Positions 12,201 to 23,700 of a stretch of 64,000 bases of DNA are shown one piece after another; position 1 is the first letter of the stretch, and the number at the start of each line of letters is the position of its first letter. Origin of the DNA: Pyrenochaeta sp. MPI-SDFR-AT-0127 (Eukaryota > Ascomycota > Dothideomycetes > Pleosporales > Cucurbitariaceae); the NCBI GenBank assembly GCA_020747015.1, contig JAGTJM010000005.1:558001-622000 (forward strand), written 5' to 3'. The notes under the pieces were generated by a model. The model was not told the origin of the DNA. It did no database searches and saw only the letters and a list, made by a program, of their open reading frames with translations. The translations under genes were made by a program, and so were the position numbers.

Positions 12201-15200
12201 ACGGCGGCCGAGGCGTCGGAAAGGATTGCAACGAGGTCGCTTTCGTGAAGCGCAGGGCGCAAATTAACCCTGGCTGAAACGCCCAAGTTTACGAGGGAAG
12301 CACGTTGTGGCGGGGGATTGGACCATGAGACGGAATGATTGACAATGCATAGTACCACCGCGTCGCAGTACGCACATCAGATCAGACTGGGATGCCCTTT
12401 GTACAATAGTCACGGTAAGGAGGCAGCGATTCCTAGAGCGCTGGTGACATGCGGTGCCAGGCAGACTAGATGCCGTGTGAGATGAGGCCGACGCAAGAGC
12501 CGGTGGGTGTAAGACAGGCGATTGGTGAGGATTGGGGTGACGCCCATGCGATTCGTGCCGCCGTGCAAGTGTTCCAAGAACGGGATAAGCTGAACGCCAT
12601 ACCCAGGCTGTCGGGACTCTGGCAACTCGGCCTAGTGTCCGGGGCTGTGGCACTGTCACGCCGCCATCTTGGGTGCAGTCGTGTCCCATGCTCAGCTGCA
12701 TTGCCCAGTTTGCGGGGGTACACAGGCTGCACTGCGCAGGGTAGGTCGTACCTACATGTTGGAGGAGAAATACAATCATGGTAGCTAGCAAGTATTGTTG
12801 TTCCTTGTGTTTCCTTGCGATCTCTACCTATAGGCTCTGACCGATGGGGCGATCCGTCGCTCAGCACTTGTCAGTGGCGGGATGCGGGCTGGGTGGCTGC
12901 TCCCGTCTTGATACGCACGCTCATTCTCTTCTTGGCTCGTCAAGTAGTGATCGTCGGGCGTTTGATACGGTATTATTTTACGGCAAAAGTGGAATTCCCC
13001 CCCCCCCCAAAAAGCAATGACTGCTGATAAACAAGCACCTCATTGAGTGCAGTTTACAACCATTAGGTATCGCCTTCCCGCCAGCCGCGCGAATCTTTAT
13101 TGACCAAAGGTTAGTACTGTGTTTCAAATGGGCTTGCATTCCATCAAGCTAAGTAGCTCACATTCCGGTATTCGTGCTACAACATGCTGGGGACTTGGTA
13201 TGGTCTGTTCCGAAGGCCGAAGTTGTAGCACATCATGTTCCTGTCGACCTGTACTTTTGTAGTTGCGACTTGCACTAATGCTTGACAGAAGCAAGGGGTT
13301 CGGCGCAGGGCAATATTATTGGGCTGACGCAGACGTGGTTGTGCTGTACTTCGGTGGAAGTTGGAATGACACTCGGATTGCGCTGTGCGATGATTGCACT
13401 ACTTGATTATAGTTCCATTTTCAGGTGCTGATACTACATAGCTGGTGGTCGAGAACAATAAACGCTGCAAGCGACTACGAAAGCGACCCCACTTATAGGT
13501 CGTTGGCCTTGATGGTCACAAGACGTGTGGATCGTCTGGATCGTCGCTGTTACTTCTGCTGTGGCGATGCAAAATCCAGGGCAGAGTGGATGCTGTTCCT
13601 TTTCGAGGCTGAGGAATTGCCGGCTATTTGTGGACTTTTGAGGCACAGCACGACATTCTTCCGGACCCTCGGTCCGGCGAGCAAATGCTGAGTCTTTTCT
13701 CTGTCACGAGGAACCAGAGACGGGGCGAATCCTTCTCAGAGCTGCAAGACCGCCGTGCTCTGACAAACGGCTTAGCAACAGTGACAGTTTTCCGCTGAAC
13801 CTCGGGTGCAGTCAGTGCAAGTGTTAGGCAGACGGTAAGAACGGCCAAACCCGGGCTGTGGGAGCGAGAGGTTGTAGCCAAAAGCTAGAGCAAGTTGGGC
13901 AGTCGGTGATGGGGTGCCACGTTGAATGTCCAGCATTGCCTGGCAAATGGGTGATGATTTTCGCTGTACAACTCATGAAACAGGCAATCACGCTGCATAT
14001 ACCGGAGAAGTGTTTGTTGCACATGATTCTTTTGCGGTTCCGTGATTCGACATGTGCCTCCAGATGACCTCGAGAAATTGCCATTGTCATGGTTTGGCGT
14101 AGCATAACTGCCGTTACTCGAAGACGGCAATGGGCGCACTGTGCGCAGTTCAGCGGGGTACCTTTCGCTACCCCGAATCCTCGAGCTGAGCGTATCTGGG
14201 GAAGGATTGTCTCACAACACGTCGATGAACGGCATTTTAACCTGGGCGGCCACCGGGCTTGTCCCTCGTGCCCTCACACGGTGCCCTGCCCAGGGGGTTT
14301 AGGAACCTGGCGAACAATGGCTAGCATAGGTTACGTGGGTGCAGCGTGTCAGCGTCTTGTGTGAGAGGAGAGCGGATCACCGCTGTTTGCGTATGGCGGA
14401 ATAATGGCCCATCGAGGGCACGGCGGGCGGAGACGGTGAATCCAAAAACGGCATGTCACCAGAGCGTGCAGAAGCTGCTGCTTTGACCGCCAGCGGGCTA
14501 TGAAGAAAGAAAAAAGCGCGCCCAATGGGCCTCGTGATGGGCAACGCGGACATGGAGATTGTCTGCGCAAACGGACATGATTGTCCGAGTAAATCTAACG
14601 CAAACACGAAACTCTCCTGTTCGTATAGGGCTCTCTCGTGAGGCTCTCTAGGGCAAATTGGCGAAAGCGATGGGCGGCCAGGGTCCTCGAAGCAACATGG
14701 CCGGCAAATCCTCGACAATACCGGCGAGGCCAGGACATGTGGGCGCTGCTGGCCGCGTCGGGGCGACATGCGAACAGGGGCGGTCGGACGGCGCGAAATA
14801 GGGAAAGTAAGGCAGGCGGAGCGAGTGGACAGGTTCCGCGAAGGCGGCCCCCAGTCAAGCGCCGTCACATGCTGCGAGGAGGCGTTTCAAAACGGCTGAC
14901 TAAGGGGGCGGTATTGTATCAAGAGACGGTAAGTTTTGGCAGGTGACGTGAAAGCGTGCGACAAACCCGCGAGCGTCGAGTGGCCAGCGCATGCAGTCAG
15001 ACATGGGCAGCAGCCCGTTTCGAGGAGCCAGCGGCAAGCAGACAAGCAGCAGCTGCTCATGGGCGTGGGCTTGGGCGACTCGTCGCAGGCCACGGCCCAT
15101 GGGACGCAGCGGCAAGAGAGCGGCGAGTCATCGTCTTTCGATGGGGGTTCTGGAAGTGCGGAAGTACAACCTTGTTGTGCACGGCCAGCTGGGAGAGAAT

Positions 15201-15545
15201 CATGTGCCTCCCCACGCCCAGACCACGACCAGGACGCAGAGCCACGCGGGCGCCGACGCTTTCAGTAGCAGGGACAGTGGCGGAGGCGCCCTGAAAGCGT
15301 CTGGTCGCGACGATCAAGGGCCGCCAGAGACCAGCAGACAGCCAGAGCAAAGACACTGTGCAGCCGTCGAGCAGCGGGCAGCGGGACACGAGCAGGAGGG
15401 AGAAAAAAAAAGACTCTCTCTCGTCCGCGCCGTCCGAAGCCAGCTTAGTGCTGGGGTCGGGGTAGGGAAAAAGCGGTAGGTCATGGACTGGTGCAATCTG
15501 CCGGGGAGTCTCCGGAGGCCCTGTTTAGGGTGAGGATGAAGTGCA
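6296..15545. other. 9.2-kb gene desert, nothing convincing
   Basis: No frame in this stretch carries a motif I recognise. Open frames up to 205 codons occur (for example around 11312-11939, 12264-12791, 14377-14868), but each overlaps equally long frames on the other strand, which marks GC-rich non-coding DNA. GC rises between about 12 and 15.5 kb. A run of 12 C lies at 12997-13008. The base composition is not AT-rich like RIP-silenced repeats. The stretch may hold long regulatory DNA or non-coding transcripts for the gene at 16 kb. No tRNA passed a cloverleaf check. Confidence 0.5.
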
Positions 15546-16020
15546 GGGATGGGGGGGAGGGGGGTGGGAGGAGGGTGGCCCAGGTGTGGGAGAGAGTCGA
15601 GTTGCGCCTTCCATGTCGGCCCAGTCGCTCCTGCCACACCCCTGTCAGTGCACACTACGCTTGTGGCCGCGCCTTTATACATACCTAGATCCACTTCCCA
15701 CAGTCTCGCCCTACTGCTGCTCGACCACCCCTTCACTGCCTGCACATAGACATACACCCCCCCTCCTTCCGCCCTGCCCCCGACGACTCCAGAATTGTAA
15801 CATCGTCGCAACCAACACTGCCTCTACAACAACTCCCCCCATGCATTCGACATCGCTGTTATAACGCCGGCCCTCGTTTTGCTCGGCCCGCCGTCCTGCT
15901 CTCCACCACCCCCCCCCCCCCAGCGTTGACGCAATCGCACCCTCACCGACACCCTCCCACCACGACTACTCCCCGCAACAGGGACACCCACCACACGTAG
16001 AGACACATTGCAGACACACG
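15546..16020 (+). promoter_or_regulatory. promoter and long CT/CA-rich leader of the PF08550 gene
   Basis: A G-run block at 15551-15576 is followed by a purine/pyrimidine switch. From about 15690 to 16020 the plus strand is strongly pyrimidine-rich (CCACC, CTCC and TCGAC blocks), including a C-run of about 13 near 15909-15921. Such C/T-rich blocks are usual for transcribed leaders of fungal regulatory genes. No TATA box is obvious. Confidence 0.45.
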
Positions 16021-17791
16021 ATGCCTCTACATGCAGAACGCCCCATTGTGCGCGTCGAGCACAGCTCAATGCGCACCATCGAAACACGCAACCCAGAGAA
16101 TCTCTTTGGCCTCTGGTCTGGTACGTCGAGCCTGACTCCCCCCTTGCAACAAACCTCCTGCGGCTAACACGAGTCTGACAGTCTTTGCACGGTGCTCGCC
16201 GGCCATGGAAGACGGAAAGCGCTACGAAAACATGGCCTGGAGGTTGTGGTCCCGCGAGACCTTCTGCTGCCAGCCCGACCACATTGTGCCTCCCCAGTGG
16301 ACCTTTGAGCGCCAGCTCTCGACGGGCGCCTCTGACATGCCCGAGCTGTCGACCAGCGTGGCCTCTGACGAGTCCAACCTGGAAAGCGCCATCACCACCT
16401 CGCGCTCCGACCTGTCGTCGTCCCGCCCCGACCTGCGCCGCCACGACTCGGCCACCAGCCAGGCGCGCGGCAGGCACATGACCCCAATGGGGCTCGAAAA
16501 GGTCGTCAACTCAATACAGGAGAAGAAGTTCATCGAGCCGCTGTCGCCCCTCCCGCCGCAACTCGCCGCGCCGCTCCGGAGGCCTGCCCAGGACACGACT
16601 CCACGCGCCGCATCACCACCCTCGGCTGCACGCCGCATTCCGGAACTCTCCACGTCCACGGTTGCCACGACGCTCGGCAGCGACGCCATGAGCCCACCCG
16701 TCGGCTCAGAGGCCAGCACCTCGACCGACATCAGCCAGCACAGCATTGTGCGAGGTTTCGAGCCCGGCCACATGTCCACCTCGGTCCGCTCAAGCACAAA
16801 CCTGAACCCCACGCCCATCCTGAAGAAGATCTCCAGCTTTGTGGGCAAGCCGCTCCCGTCCAAGGCCGAGCCAATGAAGAAGAAGCAGCCCATGTTCACG
16901 CTCGGCGGCTCGTCTGACGAGGACAACTCGAGCTCGCTCGAGGCATACTCGCTGGCACAGCGCAGCTCTCTGACCGAACACCTGCGACGAGCTGGCCCCA
17001 TGCACAAGACGACGTCGTTCAAGAACGAAGTGAGCACTCGCACCATCCCAGACATCACCTCGGAGAGCGAGGAGGCCATTGAGAGCGACAGCGACGAGGA
17101 GTTTGACGAGAGCGCCATCGAAGAGGACGATTCCGAGGAAGAGTGGGAAGATGACGACGACAACGACAACGACAACGACAACGAAGACAGCGGCCCGTCT
17201 AGTGTCAACGAGCGGCCCATGTTCCAGCGAGTAGACTCGAAGCCAGACCTCACCTCCCGTCGTTCCCTCCTCACCACCGCCCTGCACCAAGGCGACCGTG
17301 CACTGGCTCTACAGAATGAAGCCTCGCGCTCTACACCCGCCATCCGCCGCTCCCGAACCACCACACCCAATGGCCCCTCGACTGGCAACTCACCCCAGGA
17401 AGACAGCGGCCTCATGATGCGCCCCCAGGCCAGCCGGGCCAAACCAATCATCATGACCACCTCCAACGTCCACCCGCCAGCAATGTCGCCAAAGACGACT
17501 CGCCGACTGATGCTCCAGTCAGAGCTGACTGGGTCTCTCCGTCAGAACCTCCTTTGGGAACGACAGCAAAAGAATGCCACTACCAACGCAGTGGCGAAGC
17601 GACAACAGAGCGCAGTCAACCTGCCTGCTCTGCGCAGGGCCATGACGACTGGCGACGTCCAAGGACTCAACACCAACGCGCAACAGGCCCAGATCAGGTC
17701 CACCACCTTCCGGGACAACAACAAAAACACTAGCTCATACAATGACTATTTCGACCAAGGCCTCCAGGAGTACCATACCTCTGGATGGTAG
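16021..17791 (+). CDS. PF08550 (AreA GATA-like / DUF1752) and DUF3295 regulatory protein, 569 aa, 2 exons
   Basis: Exons are 16021-16120 and 16182-17791, joined at a 61-nt intron (gtacgt..gacag) to give 570 codons with stop. The N-terminus (about 20-65) carries the PF08550 block seen at the start of fungal nitrogen/carbon regulators: NPENLFGLW, FARCSPAMEDGKRYENMAWR. Splicing is needed to complete it, which confirms the upstream ATG. The middle is long, Ser/Thr/Pro-rich and disordered. An acidic tract lies near residue 360-395 and ends in DN repeats. The C-terminus matches DUF3295: RRLMLQSELTGSLRQNLLWERQQK and DYFDQGLQEYH at the very end. The zinc-finger itself is absent. The family includes glucose- or nitrogen-signalling regulators of unclear mechanism, so nuclear/cytosolic regulation is an inference. 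A 414-codon frame on the opposite strand is its shadow. Confidence 0.88.
17154..17187 (+). repeat. GACAAC hexanucleotide microsatellite inside the coding region
   Basis: About four copies of GACAAC follow GACGACGAC within the acidic tract of the PF08550/DUF3295 protein. They encode alternating Asp-Asn. The unit is a multiple of three, so length changes would keep the frame. Confidence 0.85.
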
Positions 17792-20700
17792 TGGGGCCTC
17801 ATTTTTTTCTTCTTTCATTTTCAGCATTTGCACTTCTAGCGGCATCTATGGATTGGCATTGGGTCTGCGGCGTCATTGTGATTATCTTTTGCTTCTACTG
17901 CCGCCAGCACATGTTTTTACACTGGATGGCTGATGATGGGTAATGTCCTCCCAAAATCCTCCGATACCACCAGGCTTGGAGTAGGCCTGTGAGATACCTA
18001 CGAATCTCCTTCTTGCACTTCACAACAGCGGACAAGGTCGGCTACTTTTGTTTTTTGGCTTCAACACAGGTCACGGCTCACGCCTGGGGTGGTCTGGGTC
18101 AGACGATTATTGTCCAGCAACACTTGCCGACTGGTCTGTATTGTTACATGCATTGTACTTTTAGCGGGCTCTCTGTCGGAGCCATTATACCCCCAGGGAA
18201 TGGGACGGCTTTGCGAAGCTGCTCGACTGACAGCATTACGTCTGATGAGACGGCAGATGGTTAGCTAGGCACTTAATGATAAAAGCGGATTTGTTCAATA
18301 TCAGATTCTCCCATTGTGGCCACTTGTGACTGTGACCAAGGCCGGTGAGCACGAAGAAGTAGTCGGCCAATGTGCTTTGAGACTAGAGCGGGCTGTCGGT
18401 GCTGTCGGTCGTCTTGTCAGCTGTTCCGGCGGGGGATTGCTGGTTGTCCCAACAAAGACTCTTTACCGCTCTTCTGAATCATCTCGCAAAGTTGGGTGCC
18501 CAGAAAGGCGCTTATGCACGCTTCGCTGTGGGCTTTTTATGCAGCGCCGGACAGCACCAATGGCGGAAGGTGCATAGGACGCGTCAAGCTGTTCTGTTAT
18601 CTCTCGTTGCATGTATACGGGGCATTCTAGAGGCACGTTGGTCGTGTCACGATGGCAGACGGGGTTTGTGATTGTTGATTGATGACAATATGCCGAAACC
18701 TTGGGTCCGCCACTATGACCTTGGGCCGTGGGAAAGACTGGCCACCCACTTCTCTCGCGGCTATTGCCTAGGCAGCTGCCCGCCTTTGGTTCGGGCCGGC
18801 TCCCTGCCCGTCGTGTGGTCATGATTGCGTGCCTGACATTCGGTGGTGGTGATGCCTCTCTCGTCACAGGGAGGCGACCAAAAGGGCATGCGGTTGCTCC
18901 CTCCAAAGGGGAGGGGCGCTGCCTCGTGAGACCATCCTTGCGCCAAACAGCGGCCAGGACCTGTCCGACGTGCATCGTGGCGAGCACATCCAGGTTCCGC
19001 TGTGCGTCGTGGGATCGCCGGCGAGACTCGACTGCTGCACACACCTTTCAGCCTTATGACTCGGCCTGCGAACCTCAACACCACAGCGGCGGCGCCCGCG
19101 CTCTCGCCTTGTCTTCAACGCTCCAGTTTTCAACCCGCCATGGCTGATGTCTGATGGCAACTTCTAGCCCGGCAGGGGAACTGCGATACTGAAGGAATGG
19201 CCACGGCGTCATTCTTTGCCAGGGGAGGAGGGCCGTCTTTCTCCTCGCGCGACTCGCCCGTCGTCTGTTCAAGGCTTCCCGTGCATCATCAGCATCACTC
19301 AACCTCGACGCAAGCCTCGCCAGCTGACCGCGGGAAACGGCTTCGCCTATCGTCCCAGCGCTTTGCTACTACTGTTGCTGCTGCTCAGCAATCACTACCC
19401 CGGATTCGCGCGGGCTCAGCTCAGCACCCAGCCCCAGCCGCTCACGGCTCCTTGCTCAATGTTTGCTCATCACTTCGATTTGCGAGGCTCCATTGATCAT
19501 CTGGATGCTAAAAACAACACTTAACCCTGAAAACGGCGGGCACTGCTGCTCCATCAGGCACCCGCAGCGCTACCCCGCGACACCAGTCGGTCTGGAGGTC
19601 GATGCGCTGGCAGGTTAGCGCCTGCATCTGGTCATCTGAAGCTCTCGCTGGCGAGTTATCATGAGGATGCCTCAGCCTCATGTACAAGGAGCTCCGCCAC
19701 CGCGGGAGGCTTCTGGCAATTCAATGGTCAAACGTCCGGTAATACGCTTACACTTTGTCGCCCTGTGACTGTGTGATATCGCCTCCTCTGTTTTTGGCTG
19801 CGAGGTATCACCTAATTCTCCGGCTCCGCACTTTCATTTGTCGTCCCCGTGGGGGTTTCATCACATGCTCTGCCATTGTCACACCTCTCCTGCTCGCAAA
19901 CCCGTCACATTATGGTGACATGTTCTTTCTCGCCAATGCTGCCGGATGCAGATCTCGCGTCTGCCTACGCGTCGACAGATATTGAAACGCTGTTTTGATA
20001 CCGCAATGCACCGAGGACTCGAACAGCCGCCGTGCAGCAAGCTATGGTCCACACGTTCAAGCCATCGAGACCGCCGCCAGCATGTCGTGCTCCAATGTCC
20101 GTGGGCGCGGAAAGCTTTCCCATTGCCTCGCTGCAGAGTCCCGCTCGATCCCAGGGGGGAGGGGGGGGGGGTGTTGGTCAATACTTCCTGCATCGCCCAG
20201 AGTCAACATCACCAAAATGCTCAGCTTTGCAGAACTCAACGTATCAAACCTTGCGCCCTCGAGATGATGGCGTACTGGAAGGCGCACAATCGATTTTTGT
20301 TACGTCCTCTGTCATTTCGGTCGTCTGGTGGTCAGACACCAGTGTCCTATCATTCCTATTGTCCTCCTGCCTGATCTTCTGCAGGAGACTTTTGAAACAT
20401 TGGTACCTTCATTCACCGGATTAGGCGGTATCAGATATCATGTGTACGCTACGCTGCTGCTCAAACGTTCCACAGGCCCGTACTCGACGACGAGAGAACC
20501 TTGTGCTGCACGTCCACTCGGCCAGTTTAGCATCCCTTTGATTCCAGAAATACACTTCTGCAGCTCCCCTTCCCCTAGAAGATTATGCATGACTAACAAA
20601 CGGCTATGATTCACCCCAAAGCATCCTCATCTTCATGTCTCAAAGCTGACAACGCCATGCAGTCAGTATGGCCTGCGTGGTTACAGTCTCCCAAATTGTG

Positions 20701-23700
20701 CAACAATGCGACGACCATGAGAACGGAATGTTTGTCGGGATTTTGATCGTAGATTCAGCCTCGCACCAGATCACTAGCGTCGCCCCACCTCCCTCTCCCC
20801 CAGACTCCACTGCTGGCATGTCTCAGTTGACAACAGGCATTGAAGTGATAGTCGTTTGACACTTCAGCAGATCGAATGATGCCTGGACATCGACGGCTTT
20901 GCGAACGTCTCCCAGCAACACTAGACTCGCACGTGTCTGATCAACAAGGCAGTTCGGCTAGGGACGCCAAGGCAACAGTCGGGACTGACAAAGGCCAACA
21001 GTGGTACGCTATTGCTCCTAATTACCAGCACTTTGGTAGCTGGCATGGGCTCCACTACAATCGATATATGCGGGCCTACAAGCCATCTCTGCTACTTGAT
21101 CAAAACTTGCGCATGGGTCCATCTGAATGTCCACGGCCCTTTCCAGACTTCTTCAAGCATCGAGCTTCACAGACACTTTGCAAACTGCTGGGCATGACGA
21201 AGTTCGAACTTGTTCTGACATCAATTGCCGAGGCACCTGACCTGCCATGCGCTACCAAGCTTTAATCTCCCTAGGACCGGCCTCCGTGAGCTACCACACT
21301 TTCCCTCATGGCAAATGAGCCGAGGAGACTTTCTGCTGACTTTGCACGTCGCGGAGGTGCTTCCGACAGCCTCTTTGACAAACACCAAGACTTCATTACA
21401 CGAGCACACGGCTATCATATGGGTCAAAGAGTCGGTTGTGTGCATTCGACGCCCCTTGCACGTCTCGTTCAATGTGTGTACAAACGCCTCGGAGCCATAC
21501 CAGCAAATGTTGCTAAGGTTGGGAAAGTGGAACAAACGCCTCAAACAATTAGACATGAGATTTGCAGCGCATCGTGAGATTCAAAAATGACATCACAGCT
21601 CAACGGTCATCGCGACAGTACCCGAACAGTCGATCTCACGGTCCGAAACAGGAATGGTAAAACCTGATCTCTGGAACAAACGCCTTCCTCCGAAGACAGA
21701 TTCGATCACGCGGTTGTTGTTTGGTACACTATTCACAAGCGTCATCTCTTTCCCCAGGCTTTTGACGTAGCCAAACCGGACCGCGCTTCCAAATGCAGGA
21801 ACGCGTTGGCGAGGATACGATACATTTCTTTTCACGTTTTTTTACAGTCGAGATTCCACACGTTCATGTCTTGATGATGAGCAAAGACAGCAAAGTTCTT
21901 GCCAGTCAGCTGCCTTCTGCCAGCTTCCCCGCAACACCACAAGCATTCATGCATATGCTTTGTCGCCTTTCCCCATTCGGACAAAATCCACGCGACACAT
22001 CCCTGTACATTCAAACGCCGAAAAAGCCTCTCGCAACGGCAATGGCTTTCGCTCGCCACAGTTCCTCGCGGTGTTTTTCGTCTCCGTTCTTCGAATCATT
22101 CCTTTTAGTGACAGCCGAACGTCGCTCTAAACTGCCGGCACGTCAGCTGGCTGCTTCGGCTGCGAGGGACGGGTCTGTATAGGTGACATGTGAAATTTCA
22201 CCATGGGCTTCGATTTGGAGCCGTTTCACGTGCCACGGCTCGGAATGATTCGTGGTGTCTGCGCGCGCGGACGTCGAAGGCAGCAAGTTACTTCACCGTG
22301 AATCGAAGGCTTTGTGACGGCTCCATATTACCGAGGCTGCGTTTCAATACCTGAAGGCTACTTGTACGGGTACCTGGCCTTCGGAAGATGGCCGTCATGG
22401 GTTTGAGAGGGTCGGACGTCATGCGCGCTGCCATGCATGAACGGCCCGACTTGCTCTACTGGTGCCGTGCTTTGTGTGGCCTGACGGGTCTGAAGACCGT
22501 GCGGATGCGAACACGAGCAGCACACTTTTGCGGAAGCCATCCCTGGACCTGCAACAAATACCGCATATGACGAATCTTTCGAGTCAGCAATAGGGCCGTC
22601 AATATCATCCGATGTTAAGATAACCCGAAATGTGTATCAGAATTGCACCGACCATACTCATTCATCAAACCATGTTCCGCCTTCACATCATGATGAAACA
22701 AACTCTCGGAACGTTATTTAGCTTCCCCGTACATGGGGCTGCACGCTATTACCCCACGAAACCTCCCAATGAAGAAATTGATGTACAAAAGCCTTTCGCC
22801 CAGCACCACCGTGGTTCAATGTGTCAGGTGTGTAGGTGCGTCAAGGGAAACTTCCGAAGCGCTGGACAGACCCCCGGTTTTGTTACCCCAGACTTTAGCA
22901 TCATAAATCGCCAATTGGCGAATCACATCACCACACCTTCATACAACGCATTGGCCCATCCTTGATCATTAGATGTTTTCGCTGTTTCATTTGTCCGCAT
23001 GACCGAGTGCACCGTCAATTAAACACAACCAATACAGCGCCAATGTTGTCAAAAGTGAAATCATAACGTTAGGGCTTAAGGGTCGGCACGACGGAATGCA
23101 CCTATTAACTTTCCCACAGCAGCCTGGGCTCCGCCAGACGATCATTTCTGGGGTTACTTGCTCGTCATGGGGCACAGTGACGTACTGCTTGTGGAGTATG
23201 CAGGTACAAAAACTTCGACGTCGATCACATATTGCCATATCTGGTAATCCGCGCGGCGAAACAGACCGATTCCAATTCCCCACCAGCACCCTCGATGCGG
23301 AGAAGGAGAGCTTTGCCACGCACATCGAAGTAAGGTTGTGTATTCATTACGAGGCGGTGGAAAGACTTTCGGCACACCATCAGCTCCAATGTCTGCCCCC
23401 AAGTCCACGGCCAAGAGACAATGCTAGTGAATGTGCAGTACGCAATATTGACAGTGCTTTGAAGCGGTTGAGTTGTCGGCAAGGTGCTCCGAGACGCTTC
23501 AATCCAACACTGAATGATAAGGCTTATCATGTGGAGTGGCTGTACAACCTCAACAGCGTCATAGTAATCGCAGCAGAGAATTCTATTCATCGTCGTTCTC
23601 CTTTGCAACCATCCAGGAAAAGATTTCTAGAAGCTTTCCTTCCATGTATCCGTCAACCTGGATACGCAATGCGGAGAATTGTCACCGGTTCAGTCTTATT

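Noticed and set aside
12264..12791. 175-codon minus-strand frame in the GC-rich desert
   Set aside because: It overlaps long frames in other phases and on the other strand and shows no recognisable domain.
16222..17466. 414-codon minus-strand frame
   Set aside because: It is the antisense shadow of the PF08550/DUF3295 gene, caused by its biased codon use.
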